From JAHBTB01 sp964451255 (GTDB taxonomy: Bacteria; Armatimonadota; Fimbriimonadia; Fimbriimonadales; Fimbriimonadaceae): a stretch of DNA of 64,000 bases. Within the stretch, counting starts at the first letter, position 1; each line of letters starts with the position of its first letter. A program made the translations under genes and the position numbers. The stretch lies in the NCBI GenBank assembly GCA_964451255.1, contig CAYVHL010000001.1:248001-312000 (forward strand), in the 5' to 3' direction. The notes under the pieces were generated by a model that saw nothing but the letters and a program-made list of their open reading frames with translations, was not told the DNA's origin and did no database searches. Below, one piece after another: positions 24,689 through 33,351 of this stretch.

Positions 24689-26182
24689 TTAGTGGTTTAT
24701 GTTCGGTCGGACTGGCGCAACCGGGCCGCCCTGTCCAGGTCCCATCCCAGGCGGACTGACGACTCCTCGGGGTGGTCCAGGCGGCTTGCCGGGCGGCGGC
24801 GCAGGAACCGTCTGCTCGGTCGCTCTGAGGCCAGGGACTTGGATCGCATCACCAAATGACGCGGCCCCGAGCGGCTTGAAGTTCGGAGTTTGCAAGACCG
24901 GGGTCTCCTTGCCCATCGCCCATTTCCCTTGCCTCAAGATCTGGTCCTTGGTCAGGTTCATGCTGTAGTAGACGACGCGTTGACCCGGACGGGCTTCCGT
25001 GTTCAGGAAGTTGGGATCGGTCATCCCCTCGCCGTTGAAGCCGAACTTGTCCTGGATGTGGGCCGGTGCGGACCGTGGGTTGTAGTAGAACTCGACGACG
25101 TAGTCCTCGGATCGGAACGGGTACATCGTCCGGTCGCGGCTCATGTCGATGCGGCGTCGGAACTGTTGGTTCTTGACGAACAACTGATCCTGCATGAATG
25201 TCGTGTCCTTGTCGGGCTCCAGGTTCACGCCGCTTGCTGCGTCCCAGTTCATCTCTGCGTACTTGGCGCCTTTGAGGTCCCGGTCACGAAGGACGATCCG
25301 GATTCGCGTGCCAACAGGCAGTACGTTCCACGTGCCTTCGACCTTGAGCACGGCCGGCTCTTCGACGGTCACGCGGGCGCTGAAACCGACGTCGAACGGG
25401 GGCTTCGTGTCGTAGTCGCCCTGGTCGTAGTAGCCTCCCTTTTCGGCAAAGTAGCCGCGTTGGGCCATGCGGACGAGCAGGTTGTCGAGGTTGCTCTCGA
25501 TCGTGTCCCGGTTCTGGTGGTTCTGGAACTCATCGCTCGACTCGTATTCCTTCTCCGCCCGGCTCAGCAGGTCTTGATACAGGTCGAGGGCCTTCTCCAC
25601 CTTTCCGTCGCGCAGGTAGGCGACGGCAAGGATGTTCCGGCGGGCCGGAAGGATGTCCTTGTGGTCCGAAGCGGCTTCCCACCACTTCACGGCCTGGTCG
25701 TAGTCGTCGTCGATCTTGTGGTACCAGAGCCAGCCCGTCTCAAAATAGAGTTCGTAGGTGTTGGAGTTGGCGGCCGCGCCTTCCTTTCCAAGCGCGATCG
25801 CCGCCGGGATGTACCTTCGATCTGACCGCGACTCCTCGTCGGTGAAGTTGTAGGCGATGTGCCACATACCCGTCGCGTAGACGTCGATCTCGTGCGGGTC
25901 GAGCCACGTCACAAGGCGGATGATCGGCAAAATGGCGTCGTAGTTGCCCTCGTCAAAGAAGGAGTCGGCCCGAACCCAAAGGATGCCCGCGACCAACTCG
26001 CGGAACCCGGCCAAGGCAAAGAGCAGTTGGTCGGCCGACAGGCCTTGCGCCTGGTCGCCAGCATAGTTCTTGACCGCGTAGTTCCTCTGCCAGAAGGGGA
26101 AGATCAACGCCTTTTGCATGACCCCGCAGACAGCAAGGCAGCCGATCAAGGCCCCGATGAGTCTCGGCCTGTTGACGCGCAT
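24689..26182 (-). CDS. Membrane-anchored TPR-type protein linked to an ABC exporter
   Basis: A 497-residue protein with one N-terminal membrane helix (about 8-30). Residues about 45-250 are helical with TPR-like units (YFETGWLWYHKIDDDYDQAV, ILAVAYLRDGKVEKALDLYQ). The middle (about 270-420) is beta-rich and includes RVTVEEPAVLKVEGTWN. The C-terminal 60 residues are Pro/Gly-rich and disordered. I do not recognise an enzymatic motif. It starts 6 bases after the ABC permease gene, so it probably works with that transporter, for example as a periplasmic partner. Confidence 0.75.
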   Translation of the reverse strand: MRVNRPRLIGALIGCLAVCGVMQKALIFPFWQRNYAVKNYAGDQAQGLSADQLLFALAGFRELVAGILWVRADSFFDEGNYDAILPIIRLVTWLDPHEIDVYATGMWHIAYNFTDEESRSDRRYIPAAIALGKEGAAANSNTYELYFETGWLWYHKIDDDYDQAVKWWEAASDHKDILPARRNILAVAYLRDGKVEKALDLYQDLLSRAEKEYESSDEFQNHQNRDTIESNLDNLLVRMAQRGYFAEKGGYYDQGDYDTKPPFDVGFSARVTVEEPAVLKVEGTWNVLPVGTRIRIVLRDRDLKGAKYAEMNWDAASGVNLEPDKDTTFMQDQLFVKNQQFRRRIDMSRDRTMYPFRSEDYVVEFYYNPRSAPAHIQDKFGFNGEGMTDPNFLNTEARPGQRVVYYSMNLTKDQILRQGKWAMGKETPVLQTPNFKPLGAASFGDAIQVPGLRATEQTVPAPPPGKPPGPPRGVVSPPGMGPGQGGPVAPVRPNINH

Positions 26183-26188
26183 GGAACC

Positions 26189-26980
26189 TTACACCTCCCG
26201 CCGGTCGAAGACCAGGATCCCGCCGATCAGGAAGACGAGCACATAAAAAAGCGCGTAGGCCACGAGCTGCACGTTATACATCGTCTCGTTCTGCATCACC
26301 GAACCGGGGTTGATGACGCCGTTCGCCTCGTTGTAGTTGGCGAAGTTCGGGACGACGGTGTGTATAAGCGTGGCCGCTCCCTTCACCAATGCCGGCAACT
26401 GGTCGTTCTTGCTGAAAGTGTCGAACAACGGGTTGAAGAAGGTGCCGACCAGGTAGACGCCGCCGGAGAGGAAGAAGTTGACGATGGGCGAGACGAAGGT
26501 CGAGAAGAAGATCGCGACCGCCGCCAGCAAGCTCATCTGGACGAAGTACATCCCCGTCACCTTGACGAGGCCCCCGACCGTGTCCATTCCCGAGCCTTTG
26601 CCCAGGATGAAGAACATGGTGACCATGACGATAGTCATGAGCGCCATCATCAGCGCGAGGGCGCCGACAGCGCCGAGGAACTTGCCGACCAAGAACTGCC
26701 AACGCTGGACCGGCTTTGAGATGATCGTGTAGATCGTGCGCCGCTCGATTTCGTTCGGGATCAGATAGACCGTGAGCACGACGGCGATCACCGCGCTGGT
26801 GAGCTGGATGACGCCGAGCGTGAAGCTGGTGAGGATCGTCAGGTTTTGACGCGCTGTGAGGACGCTGAGCCCGGGCGCGACGGCGACAAAGAGGACGCCG
26901 ATCATCAGGATGACCAGGAGCACGCGGCGGCGGACGGCCTCGCCCACTGTCGTTTTGGCGATGGCAAGGATCACGTTCAC
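26189..26980 (-). CDS. ABC-2 type transporter permease
   Basis: A 263-residue integral membrane protein with six hydrophobic segments. The start MNVILAIAKTTVGEAVRRRV and the ERRTIYTIISKPVQRWQFLVGKFLGA segment are typical of NosY/ABC-2 permeases. The GTG start overlaps the ATPase stop by 4 bases. The substrate cannot be read from the sequence. Confidence 0.9.
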   Translation of the reverse strand: MNVILAIAKTTVGEAVRRRVLLVILMIGVLFVAVAPGLSVLTARQNLTILTSFTLGVIQLTSAVIAVVLTVYLIPNEIERRTIYTIISKPVQRWQFLVGKFLGAVGALALMMALMTIVMVTMFFILGKGSGMDTVGGLVKVTGMYFVQMSLLAAVAIFFSTFVSPIVNFFLSGGVYLVGTFFNPLFDTFSKNDQLPALVKGAATLIHTVVPNFANYNEANGVINPGSVMQNETMYNVQLVAYALFYVLVFLIGGILVFDRREV

Positions 26981-27954
26981 GCGGTCACCTCATCGGTCGG
27001 AGCGTCTTTGTCGGTCATCTTGAAGAGGCGTCGGCCCTTTGCGACGTTGTCGCTGGCGACCGACTCGAGGAAGAGGTCTTCCAAGCGCTTGCGCCGCGGC
27101 ACGACGCTGAGCACGTTGCCCTTCTTGGCGATGATCGCTTCCAACACCGAGTTGACGTCGCCCGTGTCCGCCATGTCGAGGATCATTCGGTCGCCGCTGT
27201 GGGAGACGACGGTTTCCTCGCCCTTCAACGACTCTGCAAGTGCGTGGTCGACGCCGGTCGCCGTGATCTCGAGACGACCACCTGCCAAGAGCGTGTCCAG
27301 GCCGCCCTGTTGGACGATCTCACCCTTGTTGATGATGGCCACCCGGTCGCAGATACGCTCGACGTCGCTGAGTTCGTGGCTGGAGATGAAGACGGTCTTG
27401 CCTTCTTCGCGGAACTGGAGGATCAAGTCGCGCACCTCGATGTGGGCGATGGGGTCGAGCCCTCCCGTCGGCTCGTCAAGAAAGATGAGCTCGGGATTGT
27501 TGAGGAGGCTTTGGGCCAGGCCGACACGCTGTTGCATACCCTTCGAGTACTGGCTGATCGGACGGTTCTTGTCGTTCGCCAGGTTCACCCGCTCCAAGAG
27601 CCTCTCACAGAGCGAGCGGTCTCGGATACCGAAGAGCGACCCGTAGAACTCCATGATCTCAAGGCCGGTCATGTGCTCGTAGTAGTAGGGCTTCTCCGGC
27701 AGGTAGCTGATCTTGCGGTGGACTTCCATGTCCCCGGCTTCTTTGTCCAGGACAAAGGCTTCGCCGGAGGTCTGGTAGATGATGCCGAGCAAAATCTTGA
27801 TCGTCGTGGTCTTTCCGGCCCCGTTCGGGCCGAGACAGCCAAAAATCTCGCCCCGCTCGACTTGGAGGTCGAGGTCGTGGACGACGTTGATCGGCTGCCC
27901 GCCGCGCGACTTATATGTTTTGTAGAGTTTTCGCGTCTCAATAGCAAGGCTCAA
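26977..27954 (-). CDS. ABC transporter ATP-binding protein
   Basis: A 325-residue ATPase of the ABC-2 exporter class: Walker A GPNGAGKTTTIK, signature YSKGMQQRVGLAQSL, Walker B LIFLDEPTGGLDP and the H-loop SSHELSDVE. The C-terminal extension (about 220-325) is typical of CcmA/NatA-type subunits. The start is TTG with GGAGG 9 bases upstream. It heads a three-gene operon with the permease and the TPR protein. Confidence 0.94.
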   Translation of the reverse strand: MSLAIETRKLYKTYKSRGGQPINVVHDLDLQVERGEIFGCLGPNGAGKTTTIKILLGIIYQTSGEAFVLDKEAGDMEVHRKISYLPEKPYYYEHMTGLEIMEFYGSLFGIRDRSLCERLLERVNLANDKNRPISQYSKGMQQRVGLAQSLLNNPELIFLDEPTGGLDPIAHIEVRDLILQFREEGKTVFISSHELSDVERICDRVAIINKGEIVQQGGLDTLLAGGRLEITATGVDHALAESLKGEETVVSHSGDRMILDMADTGDVNSVLEAIIAKKGNVLSVVPRRKRLEDLFLESVASDNVAKGRRLFKMTDKDAPTDEVTA

Positions 27955-28079
27955 GGGTACGGGCCTCCAAAAAAGTGCGAGCGCATTCTACCATCGCGAA
28001 CCTGCGGCGCACGGGCCGACGGGCCGGGGTCGAAGCGTCCTTGGTTTCTAACGCGACGGTCAGGGAAATCGTGCCCGGA

Positions 28080-28679
28080 TCAACCGGCGGACTTGGCCTC
28101 TTGGACGAAGCGCCGGACCTTGTCGTGGTCTTTGACGCCCGGACCAACCTCGAGCCCGCTGCTGGCGTCGACCGCGTATGGTCTCACTTTGCAGACCGCC
28201 TCCTTCACATTTTCGGGGCCAAGCCCGCCCGCGAGGATCACGCGCTTGTCCTTCGAGACGGCGACGAAATCTGCCGCGAGACCCCAGTCGATTTGCCTTC
28301 CGGTCCCTCCATAGCCTGAGCCGACCGCGTCAAGGAGGACGACGTTCTCCCTCTTTGTGCGGGCCATAAGGGATTCGAGGGTGTCTTCAGGCGAGACCTG
28401 GACGGTGCGGATCCAGCGCAGGTTGCTCTTCTCGGGCAACGGATCCAAGCATTGGACATGGCTGAACGCGGAGAGGACCGTTCCCTCGCGCCAGGGGCCG
28501 AACACCGCGCAGAACGGGATATACGGCGCCGCCTTGTGGAAACTCGCGACCGGGTACACGTCACTGAGGAAGCGCGGGCTCGAGGGCTCCTTGATGAAGC
28601 CGAGCATGTCCGCCCCCGCCTCGGCGGCGGCGACGACGTCTTCGAACCGGGTCAGTCCACACACCTTGACCCTTACCAT
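28080..28679 (-). CDS. trpF: Phosphoribosylanthranilate isomerase
   Basis: A 199-residue TIM barrel that isomerises PRA to CdRP in tryptophan synthesis. The catalytic Cys lies in VKVCGLT (residue 7) and the acid in VDASSGLEVGPG near the C-terminus, together with the phosphate-binding ILAGGLGPENV. Its ATG overlaps the trpC stop by 7 bases. Confidence 0.95.
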   Translation of the reverse strand: MVRVKVCGLTRFEDVVAAAEAGADMLGFIKEPSSPRFLSDVYPVASFHKAAPYIPFCAVFGPWREGTVLSAFSHVQCLDPLPEKSNLRWIRTVQVSPEDTLESLMARTKRENVVLLDAVGSGYGGTGRQIDWGLAADFVAVSKDKRVILAGGLGPENVKEAVCKVRPYAVDASSGLEVGPGVKDHDKVRRFVQEAKSAG

Positions 28680-29455
28680 CCCATCATCTCCCTCACCGCC
28701 GCCCCTATGTCTGGCGACACGCTGAACGCGGTGCCGATCAGGACGGCACGGGCCCCGGCCCTTGCCACCCGCGCCACGTCCGACGGAGAATGCAGGGCGC
28801 TCTCGCTGACGACCGTCGCACGGCTGACGACCTGTGGAATCGTCGTCTCGGTCGCGCCGAGGTCCGTGTCGAAAGTCTCCAGGTTGCGGTTGTTGACTCC
28901 GACCAGCTTCGCGCCGGTTTCTATGCCGGTTTCCGCCTCGGCTAGCGAATGGGCCTCGACCAAAGCGTCCATCCCAAGGCTCTCTGCCAACTCCCGGTAC
29001 TCGTGGAGTTGGGTTGCGTCGAGGCCGTTGACGATCAGGAGCACGGCGTCGGCGCCCATGGCCCGTGCTTCATATATGTGGTAGGCGTCGGTGGTGAAGT
29101 CTTTCCGTAGGACGGGCAACGACGTGGCGGCTCGGCATTGCACAAGGTAGTCCGGCGAGCCCTGGAAGTAGTCGACGTCGGTGAGCACGCTCAGACAGTC
29201 GGCGCCGGCCGCTTCATAGGCCGTGGCGATGGCGACAGGGTCGAACTCCGCCCGCAAGGTCCCCATCACCGGGCTCGCCTTCTTCACTTCTGCTATCAGG
29301 CTGACCGGATGTCGGCTCTGGGCCAGTGTGCGGTGAAACCCCCGTGTCGGCGGCGCGTCGAGAGCGGCGGCCTTGACGTCGGCGAGGGAGCGCACCGCCA
29401 TCAGGCCGTCAAGCTCCTCACGCTTGCGGCTGAGAATCTGCTGGAGGATCGTCAA
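28673..29455 (-). CDS. trpC: Indole-3-glycerol phosphate synthase
   Basis: A 260-residue TIM barrel that closes the indole ring. The family signature AEVKKASPVMG, the catalytic Lys in PVLRKDF, the Glu in ALVEAHS and the GVNNRNLETF segment are present. A TTG start is used; TTGA overlaps the trpD stop by 4 bases, and MTILQQILSRKREEL is the expected N-terminus. Confidence 0.95.
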   Translation of the reverse strand: MTILQQILSRKREELDGLMAVRSLADVKAAALDAPPTRGFHRTLAQSRHPVSLIAEVKKASPVMGTLRAEFDPVAIATAYEAAGADCLSVLTDVDYFQGSPDYLVQCRAATSLPVLRKDFTTDAYHIYEARAMGADAVLLIVNGLDATQLHEYRELAESLGMDALVEAHSLAEAETGIETGAKLVGVNNRNLETFDTDLGATETTIPQVVSRATVVSESALHSPSDVARVARAGARAVLIGTAFSVSPDIGAAVREMMGW

Positions 29456-30480
29456 GTGGCCGCGCTCCCTGCCTGAGACACCCGAACCAGGGCTTCGAGC
29501 ACGGCGACCGCCTTTCCGCTGGCGACCGCCTCACGGGCCAAGGACACTCCTTCAGGGAGGTCATGGGCCAACCCTGCGAGCACAAGGGCGACGGCTGCGT
29601 TGGGCAAGAGGGCCAGGAACCGGGGCGAATGGACGTCCGATATCGCTTCGCACAAGATCGCCGCGTTGGATGGAACGTCTTGGCCCGGTTCGAGCGCACC
29701 AGAATCCAACGGCTCCAATCCGAAGTCTGCCGGGCTCAATCGGGCGATACGCACTTGGCCGTCCCGGACGGCCGCGACGCGTGTCGAGCCGGTCGCGGAC
29801 ACTTCGTCCAGGCCCGCCTCGGCGAAGACGACCATGGCTTCCTGGCTTCCCAGTTGGACAAGAGCCTCGGCGACCGGGACGACAAACCTTTGGTCATAGA
29901 CGCCGATCAGCTGCCTTTGGGCGCCGGCCGGGTTGGACAAGGGGCCGAGAAGGTTGAACACCGTCCGAACACCGAGCGACTTCCTGACCGGCCCGACGTG
30001 GCGCATCGCCGGATGGTGGCTTTGCGCGAACAGAAACACGACCCCGGCCTCACGCAGGCAGGCGGCCTGGCGGGGTTCGTCGGCCATGATGTCGACCCCA
30101 AGGTGTTCGAGGACGTCAGCGCTGCCGCAGGCGCTGGTGACGCTCCGGTTGCCATGTTTTGCCACCTTTGCCCCCGCCGCGGCGGCGATCAGGGCAGCGC
30201 CGGTGCTCAGATTGAATGTGGTCCGGCCACCGCCGGTCCCGCACGTGTCCAACAAGCTCGCCTCGGTGTGGGCGAGCGGACGGGCGTGTCGTCGCATGAC
30301 CTTTGCAAAGGCGGCCAGTTCGTCGCCCGTGACGCCTTTCGCCTGAAGGGCGACCAACAGTCCGCCGACGAGCCCGTCGGGCAGTCCGCCTTCCACGAAC
30401 CGCTCCATAAGGGCTTCCGCTTGGTCGGGCGTCAAGTTCCGCCTGGCCAAGAGGTCCGCCAGCACATCGGTCACCACCAT
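29452..30480 (-). CDS. trpD: Anthranilate phosphoribosyltransferase
   Basis: A 342-residue enzyme joining anthranilate and PRPP. The PRPP loop DTCGTGGGRTTFNLST and the AKHGNRSVTSACGSAD segment are diagnostic, and NLLGPLSNP is typical. The ATG at 30480 gives the correct family length; the open frame continues upstream to 31035 across the divergent nuoA and nuoC genes and is not coding there. First gene of a trpDCF operon; trpE, trpG, trpA and trpB are not in the window. Confidence 0.95.
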   Translation of the reverse strand: MVVTDVLADLLARRNLTPDQAEALMERFVEGGLPDGLVGGLLVALQAKGVTGDELAAFAKVMRRHARPLAHTEASLLDTCGTGGGRTTFNLSTGAALIAAAAGAKVAKHGNRSVTSACGSADVLEHLGVDIMADEPRQAACLREAGVVFLFAQSHHPAMRHVGPVRKSLGVRTVFNLLGPLSNPAGAQRQLIGVYDQRFVVPVAEALVQLGSQEAMVVFAEAGLDEVSATGSTRVAAVRDGQVRIARLSPADFGLEPLDSGALEPGQDVPSNAAILCEAISDVHSPRFLALLPNAAVALVLAGLAHDLPEGVSLAREAVASGKAVAVLEALVRVSQAGSAAT

Positions 30481-30528
30481 CTGCCGGATTGTACTGGAGG
30501 GCACCGACGGCAAAGGTAAGATCGCCGT

Positions 30529-30954
30529 ATGCAGAACGAGTTCATCCCGTTGCTCATCCTGATGGTGCTGGCGGCGGTGATCTGCACGGCGATGGTGACC
30601 TTGAGCTGGGTGCTCGGGCCAAAGAAGAACACTCCCTACAAGGCCTCGCCTTACGAATGCGGCGTCGAGCCCTCGGGCAACGCCAACGAGCGGTTCCCCA
30701 TCAAGTTCTATCTCGTCGCGATCCTCTTCGTCATGTTCGACATCGAGGTCGTGTTCCTGTGGAGTTGGCTCACGGTCTTCAACAATCAGGCCACTGGACT
30801 GGACTTCAAAATCTTCAGCTTTGCCGAGGTCCTCGTCTACCTGTCGACGTGGATCATCGGTTACGCATACGTGATCAGGACCGGCGCGATCGATTGGGAC
30901 GAGACGACTTCCCTCCGACCTGAGAAGCTCGGCCTGAGCGAGGAGAAGAACTGA
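30529..30954 (+). CDS. nuoA: NADH-quinone oxidoreductase subunit A
   Basis: A 141-residue complex I membrane subunit with three helices (about 7-29, 60-80, 90-112). The strongly conserved YECGVEP segment and the FPIKFYLVAILFVMFDIEV block identify NuoA/ND3. It starts 48 bases from the divergent trpD and is followed one base after its stop by nuoC. nuoB, usually between these two, is absent. Confidence 0.95.
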   Translation: MQNEFIPLLILMVLAAVICTAMVTLSWVLGPKKNTPYKASPYECGVEPSGNANERFPIKFYLVAILFVMFDIEVVFLWSWLTVFNNQATGLDFKIFSFAEVLVYLSTWIIGYAYVIRTGAIDWDETTSLRPEKLGLSEEKN

Positions 30955-30955
30955 T

Positions 30956-31561
30956 ATGTCCGCCCCGTCAACAGACAGCGTCCGGCTTGAGCAGGCCCGC
31001 ACCGGAGCCCGTTTTGGCGACAAGGTGCTCTTCAAGACAAAGCTCGGCGAGCTCTATATGTGCATCGCGCCGGAAGACTTGGTCGCGGTGGCCGAGTTCC
31101 TCAAGACCGACCCCGAACTGGAATTCGACTACTTTGTCGAATGCGTCGGGGTCGACTACAGCCGGTGGAAGCACGAACGAGACCTAGACGGTCGGTTCGA
31201 AGTCGTTTACAACCTCTATTCGACCAAGCACCACTCCCGTGTGTTCGTCAAGGTCTCCGTCGACGACGGCGCTTCGTTGCCTACCCTGCGCGCCGTCTGG
31301 GCAGGGGCCGAATACCCCGAGCGAGAGATCCAGGACCTGTTCGGCGTCATCTTTGAGGGCAACGGCCCGAAAGAGGGCGAACGCTTCCTCCTGCCAGACG
31401 ACTGGATCGGTTATCCGCTCCGAAAGGAGTACCCGCTGGGTGGTGAAGACATCACATTCGACCAAGGCATCCGCGGACCGGCAGTCGAGGATCTCCAACG
31501 TCCCCATGCAGGAGAAAGCTTCGAAGGCAAGACAGGCAGTGAAGACTTTGGCGGTCGATAA
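30956..31561 (+). CDS. nuoC: NADH-quinone oxidoreductase subunit C
   Basis: A 201-residue soluble subunit of the complex I connecting arm. The signature EREIQDLFGVIFEG and the DDWIGYPLRKEYPLG motif are present, and YFVECVGVDY fits the N-terminal half. It is separate from NuoD, not fused as in E. coli. A strong hairpin with a T-rich tail follows, so nuoA-nuoC is probably its own transcript. Confidence 0.95.
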   Translation: MSAPSTDSVRLEQARTGARFGDKVLFKTKLGELYMCIAPEDLVAVAEFLKTDPELEFDYFVECVGVDYSRWKHERDLDGRFEVVYNLYSTKHHSRVFVKVSVDDGASLPTLRAVWAGAEYPEREIQDLFGVIFEGNGPKEGERFLLPDDWIGYPLRKEYPLGGEDITFDQGIRGPAVEDLQRPHAGESFEGKTGSEDFGGR

Positions 31562-31592
31562 TCCGCATATTTGACGACGACGTAACCATTTT

Positions 31593-31637
31593 ATCGGCAT
31601 CGGAACCTTGAGCGGTTCCGGTGCCGATTTCTTGTTC
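31593..31637 (+). terminator. Terminator after nuoA-nuoC
   Basis: A 15-bp stem with one G-T pair (ATCGGCATCGGAACC at 31593-31607 and GGTTCCGGTGCCGAT at 31614-31628) with a 6-base loop is followed by TTCTTGTT. It separates complex I genes from the prepilin genes that follow. Confidence 0.75.
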
Positions 31638-31665
31638 CGAAACAACGGAAATTGACAAAGTCAAT
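31635..31665. promoter_or_regulatory. Two adjacent inverted repeats upstream of a prepilin gene
   Basis: TTCCG-n6-CGGAA (31635-31650) is immediately followed by ATTGAC-AAA-GTCAAT (31651-31665). Both arm pairs are perfect. They lie about 180 bases before the prepilin ATG and just beyond the nuoC terminator, and the second contains a TTGACA-like hexamer, so an operator overlapping a promoter is possible. No regulator binding pattern is recognised. Confidence 0.35.
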
Positions 31666-31839
31666 TGTTGCAGAACATTCGGGAACAATCGCCTGCCAAA
31701 GGGCGGTATTGACGTCAACTATCGCTGTTGTGCCGTAGTTTTTTGCCATTTTTGGCGCGAGTGTGGAGTCTTTGCCGGTGTTGACGAGACGACGTGTCCG
31801 GTGGCGGTGGCCCTTCGATCTGACGGAGGAACCAACGCA

Positions 31840-32793
31840 ATGATCAAAAAAGCATTTACTCTAATCGAGCTATTGGTCGTGATCGCCATCATCGCCATAT
31901 TGGCGGCGATCCTATTCCCCGTGTTCGCCCAAGCCAAAACGGCCGCCAAGAAGGCCACCAGCATCAGTAACCTGAAGCAACTGGGCACCGCGTTCAACAT
32001 CTACACCGCCGACAACGACGACGTCCTTCCGATGGGCTGGTCTGTCCGAGCCAACGGCACCCATCGCTATAACACCGTCCACCCGACGCCGAACGGTTCG
32101 ATAGGCTCAGGTTGGGACGACCCGGTCATCATGTCGCAGGTCGCTTGCCAATGGGCCAGCTCGCTGTTCCCGTACATGAAGAGCTGGGACATCCTTGCCC
32201 AAGCAAACCAAAACCAGGCGCAGATCTCCGGCGAAGTGTTCACCGGCGTCGTTAAGCCAGCATATGTCGGTTCGACCTACAACGGCCTGCTCCACACCTT
32301 GAGCATGACGTCGGTGGGGAACCCCAGCGTCGTGCCGCTCATTTGGTCGGGCACCGGCAACACCGAGTTCCTCGGCCGGTCGGGGGCAAACCCTGCCCTA
32401 CGTTGCACCGCGGCGGGGCCGTGCCAGTTCAATCCGGGCGGGCCAGCCCAAGCGGGATTGGCCGAGGGCAACCAGTCTGCCTTCTTTGGCTACGGCAACT
32501 TCAGCGCCGGATACAACGTGTGGACATTCGGCAGCAAGCACACCGATGGGGGCGTGGTCTTCTCCAGGGTCGACAGTTCGGCCAAGTACCAGAGGGTCGG
32601 GATCGCCCTTGATCCGAATGTCAACGTCGCCGCCGACCGCGACCCCTACGCGCTCGTGCAAGCGACGCCGATCGAGGGTCAGTCTTGGTCCTATTTCGCG
32701 ACCAACGACAACCAATGCGGCAACTTGACCGATGCGAACACCGGCGCCGGGTTCCGCTACGTCTGCTTCTTCCGACCAGACAGGGAGAACTGA
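31840..32793 (+). CDS. Large prepilin-like protein, subfamily A1 (copy 1)
   Basis: A 317-residue protein with a class III signal: MIKKA then FTLIELLVVIAIIAILAAIL, Glu at mature position 5 and FPVFAQAKTAAKK after the helix. Prepilin peptidase would cut after Ala5. The mature globular part is Gly/Asn/Trp-rich. Shared with three other paralogues here: an NP-x-L-x-C...C motif (Asn184, Cys189, Cys195) and a C-terminus ending in VCFFRPD. Shared only with the gene at 41513: the DSSAK segment (SRVDSSAKYQRVG). The ATG has GGAGGA 9 bases upstream; the frame extends to 31621 without protein character. A small lipoprotein gene follows. Role unknown; pilus or secretion-related by leader. Confidence 0.88.
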   Translation: MIKKAFTLIELLVVIAIIAILAAILFPVFAQAKTAAKKATSISNLKQLGTAFNIYTADNDDVLPMGWSVRANGTHRYNTVHPTPNGSIGSGWDDPVIMSQVACQWASSLFPYMKSWDILAQANQNQAQISGEVFTGVVKPAYVGSTYNGLLHTLSMTSVGNPSVVPLIWSGTGNTEFLGRSGANPALRCTAAGPCQFNPGGPAQAGLAEGNQSAFFGYGNFSAGYNVWTFGSKHTDGGVVFSRVDSSAKYQRVGIALDPNVNVAADRDPYALVQATPIEGQSWSYFATNDNQCGNLTDANTGAGFRYVCFFRPDREN

Positions 32794-32810
32794 TCCTCCC
32801 GATCGACATT

Positions 32811-32833
32811 GGGACGGGCGACACGCCCGTCCC
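32811..32833 (+). other. Perfect hairpin between prepilin and lipoprotein genes
   Basis: GGGACGGGCG (32811-32820) and CGCCCGTCCC (32824-32833) form a 10-bp perfect stem with a 3-base loop 18 bases past the prepilin stop. No T-tract follows, so it is unlikely to be a full terminator; it could stabilise the upstream message or reduce read-through into the lipoprotein gene. Confidence 0.55.
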
Positions 32834-32854
32834 GTCCCCACATCATCAAGAAAC

Positions 32855-33052
32855 ATGACCAAGCCAATCAAATCCATCTTTCTCGTCGTATTGCTCGCAC
32901 TCCCGCTCGCCTTCGCGGGCGGCTGTTCGTCCGAAGAGCCCGCAGACACTTCCAAGGTCGTCCCCAAGAGCCAGGCGCCTTCGATGGAAGGAAACGAAGG
33001 GGTCGGGCAGACAAAGAAAACCGCGACCGACCAATCTGCCACGGCTCCGTGA
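32855..33052 (+). CDS. Small lipoprotein following a prepilin
   Basis: 65 residues: signal peptide MTKPIKSIFLVVLLALPLAF and lipobox ending at Cys24 (AGGC), then a short hydrophilic, low-complexity chain (SSEEPADTSKVVPKSQ...). No folded domain is likely in about 40 mature residues. It belongs to a set of seven such lipoproteins between here and 53228, six of which directly follow a prepilin gene. Confidence 0.8.
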   Translation: MTKPIKSIFLVVLLALPLAFAGGCSSEEPADTSKVVPKSQAPSMEGNEGVGQTKKTATDQSATAP

Positions 33053-33242
33053 CCCAGCTGGGCCGGCACGTGCGGTCGGCCCACCGTTTGATTCGAAAAA
33101 TCCAGGAACCTTTCGGCGATCGTCACATCCGCACATGCCAGGTGTCCTGATCGAGCACAAACATGACTTCAGCCAAGGGCGGCGGGAAAGTTACGGGGAT
33201 TGATTGGAGATTCTGAAGTTTTTGACAGAACAATTGCCCAGT

Positions 33243-33264
33243 GGGCCAAAAGTCGGGGCATAAT
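33243..33264 (+). promoter_or_regulatory. Promoter-like element shared with another prepilin gene
   Basis: GGGCCAAAAGTC (33243-33254), four bases, then CATAAT (33259-33264). The same arrangement, GGGCCGAAAGTC, four bases, TATAGT, lies upstream of the sister prepilin at 52063. The ATG is 87 bases downstream here. A -10 box preceded by a conserved activator or sigma site is the simplest reading, but this rests on two copies. Confidence 0.4.
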
Positions 33265-33351
33265 AGGTCGTCGGCTGGAGTCCTAGGACTTTGGTCGGCC
33301 GTCCGCCGACGACGAGAAGGCGGACGATCATAGATCGGACGTGTTGAACTC

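Noticed and set aside
30481..31035. N-terminal extension of TrpD across nuoA and nuoC
   Set aside because: TrpD has its normal length from the ATG at 30480, and the extension is antisense to two clear complex I genes.
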